Positions 53,211-62,157 of a DNA stretch of 64,000 nt are shown here, piece by piece. The DNA is taken from contig NZ_JAFMYV010000003.1 of the NCBI RefSeq assembly GCF_017353185.1, positions 496,001 through 560,000 of the forward strand, written 5' to 3'. Source of the stretch: Fibrella rubiginis (GTDB lineage: Bacteria > Bacteroidota > Bacteroidia > Cytophagales > Spirosomataceae). Position numbers and translations under genes: made by a program. Position 1 is the first letter of the stretch. Each line of letters opens with the position of its first letter. The notes under the pieces were generated by a model that ran no database searches, was not told the origin of the DNA, and saw only the letters and a list, made by a program, of their open reading frames with translations.

Positions 53211-53290
53211 ATGCACCAACGTATTCTCACCGCCGACAACCATCCGTTCTTACTGAAGAGGAAATACTCCTGCTGGATGGGATCAACAAC
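53211..53290 (+). pseudogene. Remnant of a LuxR/NarL-type response regulator (5' end only)
   Basis: The ATG at 53211 reads MHQRILTADNHPFLL, matching the receiver-domain start with its acidic pair changed to Asp-Asn and the conserved HP. In the next frame the sequence continues as LTEEEILLLDGINNTRSV, matching the helix that normally follows. A frameshift near 53245 therefore breaks it, and everything after about 53290 is missing. The remnant abuts the end of a convergent histidine kinase gene of the kind usually paired with such regulators. Confidence 0.6.
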
Positions 53291-53296
53291 ACTCGC

Positions 53297-55381
53297 TCAG
53301 TTTGCCATTTCTGCTTCGCGGCGGGCCTCTACCACGGTTCCGGCGTTGGCGTAAATGCGGAAACTGGCACCCAGTTCTTCGGTGCGGCGTTTCATGTTAC
53401 TGATGCCGTAGTGCCGTTCGCCGTTGTCAGCATCATCGGGCGAGAAGTTCAGACCCTGGCCATTGTCCTGGATGGTAAGGCAGAAGGTACCGTTTGGCTG
53501 GGTTTGCAGGCGTACTGTGGCCTCGGTGGCGCGGGCGTGCTGCACCACGTTGCTGAGGGCTTCCTGCACAATACGAAACAGATTCAGCACCTGCGCCGAG
53601 GTCAGTGGCTGCCCCGAATCGCCCTCGACCTCAACAACCACGTCGAGGCCGTTGGTTTGTTGCACATACCGGTTTACGTACTGGTTCAGGCGTTCTTCAA
53701 ATTCGGCCAGGGTAAACCGTTCCTGCTGGATGGCCCAGATCGTTTCGCGCAGGGTGCGGATGGCATCGCGGGCATAACCAACGATGGTGCGCAGCTGCTC
53801 AGCCTGAATTTTTCCGTTCACAATAGGCTGTTGCTCTACCTGCCGACCAATGTGCAGCAGGCTGGTAATCATAAACGCTAGTTGCGCTCCCACGTTGTCG
53901 TGCAGGTCGCGGGCAATGCGTTCGCGCTCTTCCAGCAAACTGTTCTTCTGCGCCAGCGTCTGTACTTCGGTGGCAAACGTGGTCCGTTCCTGCTCCCGCT
54001 GACTGCTCAGCAGGCGGTCGGAATTGTCGCGCATGAGCTTGTAACGGTAGGCCAGTCCAAACGTCAGGGCCAGCACTTCAAACAGCCCCGTGGCGGCGTA
54101 GATGTCGAAATTAACCAGCGGACGGTAGGTGGGAATAAGCCCGAAATTGGCAACTACCTGCCCAAAATTGAGGATGTAGAACGGGGTGATAGCCACCAGA
54201 TAGAGCCAGGCGGCACTCCGGTAATAGCGGCGGTAGAGGCTCATAACCACGTAGGCGGCCATCACGGGCATGGGCAACCAGTAGAAGAGCGTAAACAGCC
54301 GCAGAAAGGCCATTTCGACGGGCGACGACAACTGCACCCAGTTTTCGACCACCAGCATCAGTACGCAGAATAACCCCGCCAGCAATACACCCGCACTAAG
54401 TCGGTGAAGCCAGCGAAGGGGTGTTTTTTTGAGTGGTAAAAACGTCCGCACGAACACCAGATTGGAGTAGAAGAGCAGCAGCGGAAACAGGAAATAGCAG
54501 TTTTGCCGGGGCAACCAGAATTGTACCGATGGCGCAAACTGGTTCAGAAACCCGTTGTTGATCACCATAAAGCCAATCAGGCAAATCACGCACAGCAGGT
54601 AGGTCCAGTAGATGGGATCGCGGGTGGTAATGAAGAAAAAGAAGCTCATCAGAGACACAAACAGCAAGGTCATGAGCACGCCGCCCCAGAACAGATAATC
54701 GCGCTGCATCCAGGTTTCGTAGGCTGCCTGCCGTAGTAGCGACACAGGCACCACTTGTGCACCCCGCACTTTCAGCGTCCGCAGGTATACGGTATAATCG
54801 GCCCCGGCGGGCACAGTGACGGGGAAAAAGAAGTGGCGGTTATGCACCGGTCGGGCGGCCACCGGTGTGCGCCAGCCTACCACCGGCGAGGCGGCCAGTA
54901 GCCCAGGCAGCGAATCAACGGCCGTTGTGGAAACCGCCCGCGACACCCGTGGAGGCAACAGACGGATCAACGCCTCACTGCCTGTTTGTGCGCTTGTTTT
55001 TTCCGGCGTCTGCGTGACAAATAGCTGCAGCGACTCGAAACACCAGAAATTGACACGCACAAACAGGGGAATAGGCTTGTTGGTCGCGTTTTGCACCCGA
55101 AACCGCAGCCATATAGGGTTAGCGCGGGCTTGTTCGCTGGTGTAGCCCGCATTGGGCACCGCCCGGCCAACGGGGCTGAATGGCATGACCTGAATATCGC
55201 GTACGGTGCGGTGATGCAGTGAGTCAATAAATACACTCAGTGAACTCTCGATGCGTAAGGCCGTCAGTAAATCGTCGGTAGGCGTTAGCGCAACTACATC
55301 GGTTGCCTGCGCGTATACATGTGGCCGGGCTGCCAGCAGCAACAGTACCAAAACAATGACTGATTTCCCTATACGTATCAT
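53297..55381 (-). CDS. Sensor histidine kinase with 7TMR-DISM sensor
   Basis: Membrane sensor kinase of 694 residues from the chosen start at 55381, which gives signal peptide MIRIGKSVIVLVLLLLAARP; a start 42 bases upstream is possible. An extracellular 7TMR-DISMED2 beta domain (PIWLRFRVQNATNKPIPLFV) is followed by seven membrane segments. A HisKA_3 dimerisation domain follows, with phospho-acceptor His in RIARDLHDNVGAQL, then a HATPase domain with N-box LFRIVQEALSNVVQHA and DNGQGL. Its usual partner is a LuxR-type regulator; only a broken one is seen next door. Confidence 0.9.
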   Translation of the reverse strand: MIRIGKSVIVLVLLLLAARPHVYAQATDVVALTPTDDLLTALRIESSLSVFIDSLHHRTVRDIQVMPFSPVGRAVPNAGYTSEQARANPIWLRFRVQNATNKPIPLFVRVNFWCFESLQLFVTQTPEKTSAQTGSEALIRLLPPRVSRAVSTTAVDSLPGLLAASPVVGWRTPVAARPVHNRHFFFPVTVPAGADYTVYLRTLKVRGAQVVPVSLLRQAAYETWMQRDYLFWGGVLMTLLFVSLMSFFFFITTRDPIYWTYLLCVICLIGFMVINNGFLNQFAPSVQFWLPRQNCYFLFPLLLFYSNLVFVRTFLPLKKTPLRWLHRLSAGVLLAGLFCVLMLVVENWVQLSSPVEMAFLRLFTLFYWLPMPVMAAYVVMSLYRRYYRSAAWLYLVAITPFYILNFGQVVANFGLIPTYRPLVNFDIYAATGLFEVLALTFGLAYRYKLMRDNSDRLLSSQREQERTTFATEVQTLAQKNSLLEERERIARDLHDNVGAQLAFMITSLLHIGRQVEQQPIVNGKIQAEQLRTIVGYARDAIRTLRETIWAIQQERFTLAEFEERLNQYVNRYVQQTNGLDVVVEVEGDSGQPLTSAQVLNLFRIVQEALSNVVQHARATEATVRLQTQPNGTFCLTIQDNGQGLNFSPDDADNGERHYGISNMKRRTEELGASFRIYANAGTVVEARREAEMAN

Positions 55382-55656
55382 CCCCACGATGGGCTGTTTT
55401 ATCAGATAAACGAACATAAGCACCCCAATTGGATGCCCGTTGCTAACTGCTGTTCAACCGGTAACACTATTGGTAATTAGGCCTATAGACCTAATACTAG
55501 AATTTTGACGATTGGGCTTTGTTAAAGTAATGACAACCAATCCATAAGGCTTTATTTTTTATGTGAGTGGCACAGAAACCTCATCTTTCCGCTTCCGGCC
55601 TGCATTCCCGGCCCACTTTTTGACGTTATTTGACTAGTCTATTAATAATCAATTTT

Positions 55657-56235
55657 ATGCGCCGTTTTTCCCTTATCCTGCTTGCCTTGACGGCTGTGTT
55701 TCTGATTAGCCTGTCGGGTTTCAAACCTGCCGATGTTCCAAAACCAAACCCGGCCAAGATCAACTGGATGACGTTTAAGGAGGCCTACGAACTGAACAGG
55801 AAGGCCCCCCGCAAACTCGTCATCGACGTCTATACCGACTGGTGTGGGTGGTGCAAGGTGATGGATCAACGCACGTTCAGCCAGCCCGCTATCATCGACT
55901 ACGTCAACACGCACTATTATGCCGTGAAGCTCAACGCCGAAATGAACGAAGACGTCACCATCGGTGATCACACGTTCAAAAAGCAGGGCAACGCTCACGA
56001 ACTGGCTGTTTCGCTGCTGAAAGGCCAGATGGGTTACCCGACCACCGTTTTCATGAACGAAAAAATGGAAATGATTCAACCCATATCGGGTTTTCTGGAG
56101 CCGCGCACCTTCCATCAGATCATCACCTACTTTGGCGGTGATTTCCAGGCTAAAGAAAAATTCGACGATTTCAAGACCGGTACTTACGTCAAAGAATTCC
56201 AGCCCGCCATGCCCGTAGCTGGTACAGGCAAGTAA
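55657..56235 (+). CDS. Exported thioredoxin-fold protein (CGWC)
   Basis: Protein of 192 residues; the ATG at 55657 gives the signal peptide MRRFSLILLALTAVFLISLS. The thioredoxin fold of the DsbD-gamma/thioredoxin_7 type carries CGWC (Cys63, Cys66) in YTDWCGWCK and a cis-Pro loop GYPTTVFMN. It is probably a periplasmic disulfide reductase or isomerase. A hairpin separates it from the amidase gene. Confidence 0.87.
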   Translation: MRRFSLILLALTAVFLISLSGFKPADVPKPNPAKINWMTFKEAYELNRKAPRKLVIDVYTDWCGWCKVMDQRTFSQPAIIDYVNTHYYAVKLNAEMNEDVTIGDHTFKKQGNAHELAVSLLKGQMGYPTTVFMNEKMEMIQPISGFLEPRTFHQIITYFGGDFQAKEKFDDFKTGTYVKEFQPAMPVAGTGK

Positions 56236-56258
56236 GCATACATGGGTTGATAAAACCT

Positions 56259-56318
56259 GACACAGGCCTAGGCAACGTAAATGAGTTTGCTCATTTTTAC
56301 GTCGCTTAGGCCTGTGTC
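56259..56318 (+). terminator. Inverted repeat between thioredoxin and amidase genes
   Basis: Bases 56259-56285 (from GACACAGGCCTA) pair with 56290-56318, with a few mismatches or bulges and a four-base loop. It lies about 25 bases after the thioredoxin-gene stop and before the amidase start, so it probably ends the upstream transcript. Confidence 0.65.
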
Positions 56319-56342
56319 GTTCTACTCTGGTAGACTTACTTC

Positions 56343-58007
56343 ATGAAAAAACCCGTTACGCTTCTTACACTCTGCGCCGTTAGCTTCGTGGCTGGTGCCT
56401 TTCTCAACGCCCACGACGACCCCAAGCAACCCCTTACTGCCGAAATGGCCGACGTGGCGTCGCGGCTGATGGGCCTCTCTTTCTCCCCCGCCGAGCGCGA
56501 TTCCATGCTCGACAACCTGGCTGACCAACGCCGCGATTACGAAACCATCCGTACCGCCAAGCTCACCAACGACGTGGCACCTGCGCTGTATTTCAGCCCG
56601 CTGCCCACTGGCTTTCAGCTACCTCAGGGTACCGACTCGTTTCTTTCGCCCCCACCCACCGGAGTCAAACTGCCAACCAACCGCGACGATCTGGCTTTCT
56701 ACACGGTGGCGGAACTGGGTGAGTTAATTCGGACAAAACAGATTTCATCGGTAGACCTGACCCAGTTTTTTCTCAACCGGCTGAAAACGTATGGACCGAA
56801 ACTCTTTAACGTAATTACCCTCACCGAAGACCTTGCGCTGAAGCAGGCGCGCCGCGCCGATGCCGAAATCAAGTCCGGCCACTACCGGGGACCGCTGCAC
56901 GGTATACCTTACGGCGCTAAAGATTTGCTGGCTCAAAAAGACTACAAAACAACCTGGGGGTCAGTGCCTTACAAAAACCAGTCATTTAATTACGATGCCA
57001 CGGTAATCCAGCGCTTACAGTCAGCTGGGGCGGTGCTTTGCGCCAAGCTGGCCATGGGTGAACTGGCCATGGGCGATGTCTGGTTTGGCGGAAAAAGCCG
57101 CAATCCCTGGAAGCCCGAAAACGGTTCCAGCGGCTCATCAGCAGGGTCGGGCAGTGCGGTGGCGGCGGGGCTGCTGCCATTTGCCATCGGCACCGAAACC
57201 CTGGGTTCAATCGTGTCACCATCAACAATTTGTGGCGTTACGGGCCTGCGTCCTACCTATGGGCGCGTGAGTCGGCACGGGGCAATGGCCCTGTCGTGGT
57301 CGATGGACAAAATTGGCCCTATGACCCGCTCGGTGAACGATCTGGCCCTGGTGTTTCGCGCCATTCAGGGGCCGGATGGCCTCGACCCTACGGTGCTAAA
57401 AGTGCCTTTCCGGTATGCCCCAAACGTGTCGCTCAAGGGTGTGCGGGTAGGTGTGGTACAAAAGGCATTTGACGGCGATTACCCCAACAAGGCCAATGAC
57501 AAAGCCACCCTCGACATGCTCACGAAACTGGGAGCCACGCTCGTACCTATTGAACTACCTGCCTTCCGCTATGGTGCCCTCACGATGATTATCGGTGTGG
57601 AAGGGGCTGCCGCCTTTGATGAGCTTACCCGCGATGGCCGCGATGATATGCTGGTTCGGCAACAGAAAAACGCCTGGCCCAATCGGTTTCGCTCGGCGCG
57701 GTTCATTCCCGCTGTTGAGTATGTGCAGGCCAACCGCATCCGTACACAGCTCATCAACCAGATGCATGACCTACTGAAAAAAGCGAACATAGACGTGTAT
57801 ATGTCGCCAACCTATGCGGGTGGCAACCTCACCTTAACCAACCTCACCGGCCACCCCTGCATAGTGCTTCCCAACGGATTCAACGCCGAAAAAACGCCTT
57901 CCAGCATCACTTTCAATGGACAACTGTTTGCCGAAGGGCAGCTACTGGCCATAGCCAAAGCGTATCAGGATGCCACCGACTGGCACAAGAAACATCCTAA
58001 CCTGTAG
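56343..58007 (+). CDS. Amidase-signature family enzyme, exported
   Basis: Amidase of 554 residues that hydrolyses carboxamides by a Ser-cisSer-Lys triad. The Lys is in YGAKDLLAQKD (near residue 197). The Gly/Ser-rich signature is NGSSGSSAGSGSAVAAG, followed by the nucleophile region TETLGSIVSPSTICGVTGLRPT. An N-terminal signal peptide (MKKPVTLLTLCAVSFVAGAF) places it in the periplasm, unlike the cytoplasmic GatA subunit. The substrate is unknown. Confidence 0.88.
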   Translation: MKKPVTLLTLCAVSFVAGAFLNAHDDPKQPLTAEMADVASRLMGLSFSPAERDSMLDNLADQRRDYETIRTAKLTNDVAPALYFSPLPTGFQLPQGTDSFLSPPPTGVKLPTNRDDLAFYTVAELGELIRTKQISSVDLTQFFLNRLKTYGPKLFNVITLTEDLALKQARRADAEIKSGHYRGPLHGIPYGAKDLLAQKDYKTTWGSVPYKNQSFNYDATVIQRLQSAGAVLCAKLAMGELAMGDVWFGGKSRNPWKPENGSSGSSAGSGSAVAAGLLPFAIGTETLGSIVSPSTICGVTGLRPTYGRVSRHGAMALSWSMDKIGPMTRSVNDLALVFRAIQGPDGLDPTVLKVPFRYAPNVSLKGVRVGVVQKAFDGDYPNKANDKATLDMLTKLGATLVPIELPAFRYGALTMIIGVEGAAAFDELTRDGRDDMLVRQQKNAWPNRFRSARFIPAVEYVQANRIRTQLINQMHDLLKKANIDVYMSPTYAGGNLTLTNLTGHPCIVLPNGFNAEKTPSSITFNGQLFAEGQLLAIAKAYQDATDWHKKHPNL

Positions 58008-58017
58008 GTCAAAATCT

Positions 58018-58099
58018 AAGGTTCAACGTCTAAAGCTGCCCCGCACTTTGTGGTTAGTGCGCGAAGTAACTTTGGACTTTAAACCTTGGACGTTGAACT
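58018..58099 (+). repeat. Degenerate AACGTCTAA-type inverted repeat before the palmitoyltransferase gene
   Basis: The left side (AAGGTTCAACGTCTAAAG, from 58018) can pair with CTTTGGAC and TTGGACGTTGAAC on the right side, up to 58099. Pairing is imperfect. It is a decayed relative of the elements at 1100 and 23759. Its right end overlaps the -33 element of the promoter for the next gene. Confidence 0.5.
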
Positions 58100-58123
58100 A
58101 CAAATCATTATTTCTTATTTTTG
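58093..58123 (+). promoter_or_regulatory. Bacteroidota-type promoter for the AOS-family enzyme gene
   Basis: TTG at 58093-58095 and a perfect TAnnTTTG (TATTTTTG, 58116-58123) are 20 bases apart, the normal Bacteroidota -33/-7 arrangement. Transcription would begin near 58130, giving a leader of about 44 bases before the GTG start. Confidence 0.6.
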
Positions 58124-58173
58124 CACTAAATACATTCAAGACAGGGCCATAAGCCCTAAAACGGCTTTATAAA

Positions 58174-59478
58174 GTGGATTTATTTGAGAAACTCCGTAGG
58201 AACCTCGGCCCAATCGGCTCGTCTTCCGTAGAATTTAACGCCCATCATTACTTTGTTTTTCCGAAGCTCAGCGGCGACCTGGGGCCTTATATGACTTTCA
58301 AAGGCAAGCAGGTATTGAACTGGAGCCTGAACAACTATCTGGGCCTGGCCAACCACCCCGAAGTACGCGAAGCAGACACGCAGGGCACTGCCGACTGGGG
58401 CCTTGCCTACCCAATGGGTGCACGGATGATGTCGGGCAACAGCGACATGCATGAAGAGCTGGAGCAGCAACTGGCCGAGTTTATGGGTAAGGAAGACGCG
58501 TTCCTGCTCAACTACGGTTACCAGGGCGTCATGTCGGCCATTGAAGCACTAGTTGACCACCGCGACGTGATCGTATACGACGCAGAGTGCCACGCCTGCC
58601 TTATTGACGGCATCCGGCTGCATAAAGCCAAGATGGGCGAATATTATAAGTTCAACCACAACGACATGGCCAGCCTGGAGAAAAACCTGCAGCGGGCCAC
58701 CAAGAAAGCCGCCGAAAAGAACGGTGGTATCCTGGTCATCACCGAGGGCGTTTTCGGCATGTCGGGTAAAGTGGGCAGCCTGGATCAGATTGTGGCGTTG
58801 AAGGAGAAATACAACTTCCGCCTGCTGGTTGATGACGCCCACGGTTTCGGTACCATGGGTGCCACCGGCGCGGGCGTTGGCGAAATGCTTAACTGCCAGG
58901 ACGGCATTGACGTGTATTTCTCCACGTTTGCCAAGTCGATGGCCGCCATTGGTGCGTTTGTGGCCGCAGACCGCGACATCATCATGTACCTCAAATACAA
59001 CATGCGTTCGCAGACCTACGCCAAGGCGCTGCCGATGCCTTATGTGGTGGGTGCCATGAAACGCCTGGAACTGATCAAGAACCACCCCGAACTTCGCGAG
59101 AAACTATGGGAAAATGTCCGGGCCTTGCAGGATGGCCTGCGCGAGCGGGGCTTCAACATCGGTGACACGCAGTCGCCGGTGACGCCGGTGCTGCTGCAGC
59201 ATAATGGTGGGTTACCCGCCGCCACTGCTATGGTGCGCGACATGCGCGAAAACTACGGCGTATTCTGCTCTATTGTGCATTACCCTGTTGTCCCGAAGGA
59301 AGTGGTGATGCTCCGGATCATTCCCACGGCTGCTCACTCGCTCGACGATGTGCAGTATACGCTCAAGGTGTTCAGCGAGATCTACGCGAAACTGGTAAAT
59401 GGCGACTACAATAGTGAAAACAGGCCAAATTTGGCTGAATTGGCCGAAGTAGCAGTCTCAGGCTCTGCCGCTGAGTAA
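58174..59478 (+). CDS. Alpha-oxoamine synthase family enzyme, serine palmitoyltransferase-like
   Basis: PLP enzyme of 434 residues that joins an amino acid to an acyl-CoA. The PLP lysine is predicted at Lys254 (FSTFAKSMAAIG), with the DDAHGFG cofactor motif near residue 220. In Bacteroidota such enzymes often make the sphinganine backbone from serine and palmitoyl-CoA; 2-amino-3-ketobutyrate CoA ligase is the main alternative. The start codon is GTG (58174), preceded by a good promoter. Confidence 0.82.
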   Translation: MDLFEKLRRNLGPIGSSSVEFNAHHYFVFPKLSGDLGPYMTFKGKQVLNWSLNNYLGLANHPEVREADTQGTADWGLAYPMGARMMSGNSDMHEELEQQLAEFMGKEDAFLLNYGYQGVMSAIEALVDHRDVIVYDAECHACLIDGIRLHKAKMGEYYKFNHNDMASLEKNLQRATKKAAEKNGGILVITEGVFGMSGKVGSLDQIVALKEKYNFRLLVDDAHGFGTMGATGAGVGEMLNCQDGIDVYFSTFAKSMAAIGAFVAADRDIIMYLKYNMRSQTYAKALPMPYVVGAMKRLELIKNHPELREKLWENVRALQDGLRERGFNIGDTQSPVTPVLLQHNGGLPAATAMVRDMRENYGVFCSIVHYPVVPKEVVMLRIIPTAAHSLDDVQYTLKVFSEIYAKLVNGDYNSENRPNLAELAEVAVSGSAAE

Positions 59479-59527
59479 TCTTAGCTTCCTTTAGTTGCAT
59501 TATTCGGCTATTTTTTTGACACCTCTC

Positions 59528-59557
59528 TTGCGATGTATGTGAGAATAGTTATATTTC
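59528..59557 (+). promoter_or_regulatory. Candidate promoter for the Hc1-like gene
   Basis: TTG at 59528-59530, a 19-base spacer, then TATATTTC (59550-59557), which matches TAnnTTTG except for the last base. It lies about 60 bases before the start codon. Confidence 0.45.
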
Positions 59558-59615
59558 GCCCAAATCCGCGTTTTTAGCGTATTTAAGCACATTTTCACAC
59601 ATAAACCCCAATCGT

Positions 59616-59816
59616 ATGACACGCTTTGAGGAAGTAAAGAACCTGATTATGTCACTCGAAGGTGACTTCGACAAATTTTACGACAAAGAGAATCAGGCTG
59701 CTGGAACTCGCGTACGGAAAGGCATGCAAGACCTGAAAACCATGGCCCAGAACATTCGGTCTGAGGTGCAGGATAAAAAAAATGCCGCGGCCACAACCGG
59801 CACTGCCAAAAAGTAA
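59616..59816 (+). CDS. Hc1-like histone H1 family DNA-associated protein
   Basis: Small protein of 66 residues, typical of the Hc1-related proteins of Bacteroidota: LEGDFDKFYDKENQAAGTRV, then KGMQDLKTMAQNIRSEVQDKKN with a Lys/Ala-rich end. The family is thought to bind DNA and affect nucleoid structure, although this member lacks the long basic tail of chlamydial Hc1. A strong terminator follows. Confidence 0.85.
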   Translation: MTRFEEVKNLIMSLEGDFDKFYDKENQAAGTRVRKGMQDLKTMAQNIRSEVQDKKNAAATTGTAKK

Positions 59817-59830
59817 CTACAGGTTGTTTT

Positions 59831-59876
59831 CACAAAACCCACCCCGCTGAGACCAGCAGGGTGGGTTTTGTGTTTT
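59831..59876 (+). terminator. Intrinsic terminator after the Hc1-like gene
   Basis: A perfect 14-bp stem, CACAAAACCCACCC (59831-59844) with GGGTGGGTTTTGTG (59859-59872), a 14-base loop and a following TTTT. It is the most classical terminator in the window. Confidence 0.85.
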
Positions 59877-59947
59877 AGGAGGCTGACTATCACGGAGAAA
59901 ACAAAAGTCGACGCAAACACTGGGCTAGACTTCTCTTTAATTATCCC

Positions 59948-59955
59948 TACTTTTG
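59948..59955 (+). promoter_or_regulatory. -7 element upstream of mreB
   Basis: TACTTTTG matches the Bacteroidota TAnnTTTG -7 element. No TTTG is at the usual -33 distance. The leader to mreB would be about 160 bases. Confidence 0.4.
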
Positions 59956-60119
59956 TGTGCCTTTTTGAAAGCAGGAACTAAAACGCCGGAAACAAGACCC
60001 AATGGCTGTCTCTCAGAAGCCGCCGTTGGGTACAGGAACCTCTTTTCAGCGTCTTAGCACCCGTTTCATCCTCTCTTAGTAGCCAAACAACGCATCCGAT
60101 AATACGTAACCAGCCTGAA

Positions 60120-61145
60120 ATGGGACTTTTTAATTTCTTGACCAGCGACATTGCCATTGACTTGGGCACCGCCAATACACTCATTATTCATAAAGACCGG
60201 ATTGTGGTCGACGAACCGTCGATCATCGCCATGGACAAGGTTAGCGGTAAAGTGCTGGCCATTGGACATAAAGCGATGCAGATGCACGAAAAGACCAACG
60301 AAAACATCAAAACCATTCGTCCCCTCAAAGACGGCGTAATCGCCGATTTTACAGCGGCAGAATTGATGATTCGGGGGTTGATAAAGATGATTGAGTCGGG
60401 CAACCGGCTTTTTTCTCCTTCACACCGCATGGTGATCTGCATTCCGTCGGGTATTACGGAGGTAGAAAAACGCGCCGTTAAAGACTCCGCCGAACACGCC
60501 GGAGCCAAAGAAGTATATATGGTGCACGAACCCATTGCGGCCGCTATCGGTATCGGTATTGACATCACCCAGCCCAACGGCACCATGATCGTTGACATCG
60601 GGGGTGGTACTACCGAAATCGCTGTGATTGCCTTATCGGGCATCGTTTGCGAACAGTCGATCCGCATTGCTGGTGATGTGTTCACCCGTGATATTGTAGA
60701 CTACATGCGCCGTGAGCACAACCTGCTCATTGGTGAGCGCTCTGCCGAGCAGATCAAGATGGAAGTTGGTTCAGCCCTGCCTGAGCTCGACAACCCGCCC
60801 GCTGACTACGAAATTCGTGGACGTGATCTGATGACAGGTATCCCTAAAGAAATCAAGGTCACCTACAGCGAGATTGCCTACGCCCTCGACAAGTCTATTT
60901 CAAAGATCGAGGAGGCCGTGATGAAAGCCCTGGAGGTGTCGCCGCCCGAACTCTCGGCCGATATCTACACCAACGGTATTCACCTCACGGGCGGTGGTGC
61001 ACTGCTGCACGGCCTCGACAAGCGGCTGGCCAGCAAGACAAAACTGCCCATTCACGTAGCCGACGACCCGCTCAAGGCCGTGGTAAAAGGCACTGGTGAG
61101 GTGATCAAGAACCTCGATCTCTATAAGTCAGTACTGATCTCGTAG
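60120..61145 (+). CDS. mreB: Rod-shape actin homologue MreB
   Basis: Actin-like cytoskeletal ATPase of 341 residues that forms membrane-bound filaments guiding sidewall peptidoglycan synthesis. The phosphate-1 loop is DIAIDLGTANTLI at the N-terminus, phosphate-2 is IVDIGGGTTEIAVI, and the adenosine region is HLTGGGALLHGLD. Length is normal. It is the first of the mreBCD cluster; an unusually long hairpin separates it from mreC. Confidence 0.97.
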   Translation: MGLFNFLTSDIAIDLGTANTLIIHKDRIVVDEPSIIAMDKVSGKVLAIGHKAMQMHEKTNENIKTIRPLKDGVIADFTAAELMIRGLIKMIESGNRLFSPSHRMVICIPSGITEVEKRAVKDSAEHAGAKEVYMVHEPIAAAIGIGIDITQPNGTMIVDIGGGTTEIAVIALSGIVCEQSIRIAGDVFTRDIVDYMRREHNLLIGERSAEQIKMEVGSALPELDNPPADYEIRGRDLMTGIPKEIKVTYSEIAYALDKSISKIEEAVMKALEVSPPELSADIYTNGIHLTGGGALLHGLDKRLASKTKLPIHVADDPLKAVVKGTGEVIKNLDLYKSVLIS

Positions 61146-61152
61146 GTTGTTA

Positions 61153-61287
61153 GAAACAAGAAGCAAGAGGTAAGAAGCAAGAAACAAGAGGTAAGAAACA
61201 AGAAGCAAGAAAAGTAACTGTGTTTTAATTCTTGTCTTTCATCTCTCGCCTCTTGTTTCTTGCTTCTTACCTCTTGCTTCCTGTTTC
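61153..61287. repeat. 39-bp inverted repeat (one mismatch) between mreB and mreC
   Basis: Bases 61153-61191 pair with 61249-61287 with one mismatch; the loop is 57 bases. The arms are purine-only on the left (AAGAAGCAAGAGG style, several near-tandem copies) and pyrimidine-rich on the right. The right arm ends ten bases before the GTG start of mreC, so folding of the mRNA could hide or expose that start. Confidence 0.78.
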
Positions 61288-61296
61288 TTTGTCAAA

Positions 61297-62133
61297 GTGG
61301 AACAACTCTTTGCCTTTATTGCCCAAAGCCGCAACTTCATCCTGTTTGTGTTGCTGGAGGTGCTGTGCTTCTACTTTATCGTCAATACCAATAATTACTG
61401 GAGCGCGAGTTTTTTCAACACCTCTAACCGGTACGCCGCCCAGATGCTGGCGTGGTCGAATACAGCGCAGGAGTACACTAATTTGCGGCAGGTAAACGCC
61501 GATCTGGCTTCCGAGAATAATCAGCTTCGTCAGCAACTCACCAAACTGCAACAAGTATCGCCGGGCGCACCGACTGCCTACCGCGCCGACTCGGTCTTTG
61601 CCAACCGGTTTAAGTTTACGGTAGCCAAGGTGATCAACAATACCACCACGCTGGCCAACAACTACCTCACTATCGACAAAGGCACTGCCGACGGTCTCAG
61701 GCCAGGTATGGGTGTTATTTCACCAACGGGCATTGTCGGCAGCGTGAAATCGTGCAACGAACATTTTTCGGTAGTCACGTCTATTCTGCATTCTAAATTC
61801 TACGTGTCGGCCAGTTTGGTAAAAGCTAATGAGATTGGTACGGCGCGCTGGATGGGTGCCGACCCCACGCGCATGAGCCTGCTCGACATTCCACGCTACA
61901 AGCCCGTGGCTCTGCAGGATTCGGTGGTCACGTCTGACCACAACACCGTGTTTCCACCAGGCATTCTCATTGGGCGCGTACGCACGATCGGTGCGCAGAC
62001 CAACCAACCTTTTCACGACCTGACCATCGATCTGTCGACTAACTTTGGCAACCTTTCGTTCGTCTATGTAGTCGACAATCAGTTACGCGCTCAGCAAGAG
62101 CAAGTTGAGCAGCAAGTTGACAGCGAACGGTAA
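61297..62133 (+). CDS. mreC: Rod-shape determining protein MreC
   Basis: Inner-membrane protein of 278 residues with a periplasmic domain that links MreB with the cell-wall synthases. The GTG start gives MEQLFAFIAQSRNFILF, followed by one membrane segment. A coiled coil (NADLASENNQLRQQLTKLQQ) and the beta-rich MreC domain follow (NNYLTIDKGTADGLRPGMGV). No nearer ATG fits. Confidence 0.92.
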   Translation: MEQLFAFIAQSRNFILFVLLEVLCFYFIVNTNNYWSASFFNTSNRYAAQMLAWSNTAQEYTNLRQVNADLASENNQLRQQLTKLQQVSPGAPTAYRADSVFANRFKFTVAKVINNTTTLANNYLTIDKGTADGLRPGMGVISPTGIVGSVKSCNEHFSVVTSILHSKFYVSASLVKANEIGTARWMGADPTRMSLLDIPRYKPVALQDSVVTSDHNTVFPPGILIGRVRTIGAQTNQPFHDLTIDLSTNFGNLSFVYVVDNQLRAQQEQVEQQVDSER

Positions 62134-62157
62134 GCCTGCTGTTGTTGCCCCCGCCCC

